A DNA stretch of 7,365 nucleotides, from positions 1 through 7,365 of the forward strand of contig JAETTR010000050.1 in assembly GCA_021768985.1 (NCBI GenBank). Direction: 5' to 3'. Shown piece after piece: positions 5,762-7,365 of this stretch. The position numbers and the translations under genes are program-made. Under the pieces are notes generated by a model, which was not told where the DNA came from, ran no database searches, and saw nothing but the letters and a program-made list of their open reading frames with translations. Position 1 is the first letter of the stretch; the number at the start of each line of letters is the position of its first letter. Origin of the DNA: Bacillota bacterium (lineage in GTDB: Bacteria > Bacillota > Clostridia > Christensenellales > Borkfalkiaceae).

Positions 5762-7365
5762 CTATTCGTACAAAAATTTGTGTTCTATGCCGTTTTTGAA
5801 ACGGATTGATATGATTTTGCCATCCAGAATTACAATTTTTTTTATGACAGAATTGACGAAATCCTTTATGATTTTTGTGTCGATTTTCCGTATCATCGTA
5901 TCAAAGTTTACATACCGTTTTGTAAGTAGTTGTTGGCTCATAATGAAGTAAGACGCTTTTGCGATAAAGTCCTCGTCGGAGATCGAGAACGAAGCGGAAG
6001 CGTTTTTTTCTATCTCTTCAAGCCGGGCATCAATTTGTTCAAGGTCGTCGGTAATAGTCTTTCGCTCGATGAAATATTCAGTTTCAGGCATATCGCTGTC
6101 GCTGTATAGATAGAGAGTTTTCAAACGTGCAAGCGCACGTTCTTTTTTACGTTTCTCTGTAAGAAGCAAGTCGCGCTCGTTTACTTCTGCGTCATCGACG
6201 GTCACGCTTTTAGGCTCGTAAATGTCTGTACCGAATTTGCCGGCGCGGAGCATATCGTACATTTCTTGAAGTCCAGTTTTGTCTATTCCTGTTACGCCGG
6301 AAAACACGTCGCCGCGAAGCAGTTTCTTTTCAAAAGTTTCAAGGCTGGTGGTCGCGCCGAAATTGTTTTGCGCCTTGATGATGTTTGCTACGTAGTTCAA
6401 TATGAACGGTCCCACAACGATGTCAGATATATACTTGTTGGGGCAATCATTAAAGCGGCGATGGCGAGAACATAAGTATATAGATGGTCTGTAACCGTCG
6501 TCGCGTTCACGGTCAATAGTGGCGCACATCTGTGAGCCGCACTTACCGCAAATCAGCAGTCCAGCAAAGATATGAGTGTTTACTCTCGTGTATGTACGCG
6601 GGCCGTCTTTATTGCTGCGTCGATTAGCCTTTAATTGGTCGTTTACAGATTCCCAGCGTTCGCGGTCAACGATAGGAACGTGGTGGTCTTCGACTAAAAT
6701 CCATTCCGATTCTGGGCGGCGGTTTGTTTTCAGACGGTAGTTTGTCTTGCTCAAATCGTGTTTGTTGTAAAGATAATTTCCGATATAAAACGGGTTGGAG
6801 AGCATAGTCCTTGCAGTGGTGGGATTCCACGGGATTCCGCTGCGAGTAGAAAGACCGTTTTCATTCAGAAATTTGCACGTTTGCAAGAGAGAGTGGGTTT
6901 CCTCGTATTTGTCGTAGATAGCGCGGACGGTGGCGGCTTCCTTTTCGTTGATAGAGAAGATTTTAGTTACCTTGTCGTAGGCGTAGCCGAAGGGGATGCG
7001 CCCGCCGTTCCATTGCCCGTTATTTGCTCGTGATACCATTACTGCAGTTACACGTTCAGAAGTCATCTTGCGTTCAAGTTCCGCGAAGATCAGAATGATT
7101 TTGAGCATTGCTTCGCCTATCGCGGTAGAGGTGTCGAACTGCTCGTTTTTGCTGACGAATACAACGCCGAGACGTTTCAGTTCTTCGTACATCGCAGCAA
7201 AATCAAGCAGGTTACGGGAAATGCGGTCAATCTTCCAGACGATAAGATGAGAAAATTCGCCCGTGCGCAATCGCGCCATCATCTGTTGATAACGTGGGCG
7301 GTCTGTATTCTTTGCGGAATATCCTGCATCTTCAAAGATTTCGTATTCTGGAATATCGAGCGCGT
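5718..7365. mobile_element. End of an integrated mobile element (partial)
   Basis: Inferred from a large serine recombinase at an apparent boundary, a drop in G+C relative to the chromosomal genes before it, opposite orientation, and its position directly after queA where tgt often lies. Only the recombinase is visible, so phage, ICE and mobilizable element cannot be told apart. The left edge may lie anywhere from about 5675 to 5761. Confidence 0.5.
5762..7365 (-). CDS. Large serine recombinase, N-terminus beyond the window
   Basis: Site-specific recombinase of the large serine (resolvase/invertase) class, which integrates or excises phages and conjugative or mobilizable elements. Residues are numbered within the 533 seen here. 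The catalytic domain contains DAGYSAKNTDRP (12-23), VWKIDRISRN (42-51, the K-x-D-R-x-x-R region), and the long helix with ELERKMTSERV (95-105). A Recombinase domain follows (NNGQWNGGRIPFGY, 114-127). Next is a zinc ribbon with Cys272, Cys275, Cys298 and Cys307, then a charged coiled-coil segment (about 395-455) and a C-terminal basic region. The ATG at 7282 is not the start: the frame is open to 7365 and encodes typical catalytic-domain sequence (PEYEIFEDAGYS). The missing part, perhaps 40 residues, should hold the nucleophilic serine. Codons are more A+T-rich than in neighbouring genes. It converges on queA with 44 bp between stops. Confidence 0.93.
   Translation of the reverse strand, partial: ALDIPEYEIFEDAGYSAKNTDRPRYQQMMARLRTGEFSHLIVWKIDRISRNLLDFAAMYEELKRLGVVFVSKNEQFDTSTAIGEAMLKIILIFAELERKMTSERVTAVMVSRANNGQWNGGRIPFGYAYDKVTKIFSINEKEAATVRAIYDKYEETHSLLQTCKFLNENGLSTRSGIPWNPTTARTMLSNPFYIGNYLYNKHDLSKTNYRLKTNRRPESEWILVEDHHVPIVDRERWESVNDQLKANRRSNKDGPRTYTRVNTHIFAGLLICGKCGSQMCATIDRERDDGYRPSIYLCSRHRRFNDCPNKYISDIVVGPFILNYVANIIKAQNNFGATTSLETFEKKLLRGDVFSGVTGIDKTGLQEMYDMLRAGKFGTDIYEPKSVTVDDAEVNERDLLLTEKRKKERALARLKTLYLYSDSDMPETEYFIERKTITDDLEQIDARLEEIEKNASASFSISDEDFIAKASYFIMSQQLLTKRYVNFDTMIRKIDTKIIKDFVNSVIKKIVILDGKIISIRFKNGIEHKFLYE

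Noticed and set aside
5745..5951. 68-codon hydrophobic open frame on the plus strand, opposite the recombinase 3' end
   Set aside because: Could pass for a small membrane protein, but it is antisense to Ile/Lys-rich recombinase codons, has no ribosome binding site, and only an isolated -10-like TACAAT at 5734 without a -35 box.

Overview
The window looks like a piece of bacterial chromosome, probably from a Clostridia-type Firmicute of moderate to high G+C. The order ruvC-ruvA-ruvB followed by queA fits this group. Bacilli normally use RecU instead of RuvC, so a true RuvC argues for Clostridia. Nothing finer than class can be assigned without a database search.

Layout. Positions 1-1465 hold argH (argininosuccinate lyase, last step of arginine synthesis) on the minus strand. 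Its reading frame appears to be lost near the 3' end, and a protein-like alternative frame runs off the window edge. A 173-bp divergent intergenic region (1466-1638) carries two back-to-back sigma-A-type promoters, each with a 17-bp spacer. One serves argH. The other serves ruvC and is placed so that the ruvC transcript would start at or next to its ATG. Positions 1639-5717 form a plus-strand operon: ruvC, ruvA, ruvB, an uncharacterised cysteine-rich GNAT-fold acetyltransferase, and queA (queuosine synthesis). The last three genes overlap by 8 and 4 nt, which suggests translational coupling.

Positions 5762-7365 hold the larger part of a large serine recombinase on the minus strand, converging on queA. 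The upstream ATG at 7282 is internal: the catalytic domain stays open to the window edge, so the real start lies outside. The recombinase gene is richer in A+T than its neighbours and sits where tgt often follows queA. The simplest reading is one end of an integrated mobile element (phage, ICE or integrative/mobilizable element) whose attachment junction lies at or just past the end of queA. QueA carries about 17 residues beyond the usual family end, and this A+T-rich tail overlaps a hairpin that folds better in the recombinase (minus-strand) RNA.

How the genes work together. RuvA and RuvB form the branch-migration motor on Holliday junctions and RuvC cuts them, so the three form one recombination-repair unit. 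QueA acts on tRNA and is functionally separate, as is the GNAT protein as far as can be seen. I found no CRISPR array, rRNA or tRNA gene, and no multigene undescribed system. The points most worth checking are the recombinase/queA junction, the argH 3' end, the leaderless-type ruvC promoter and the GNAT family.
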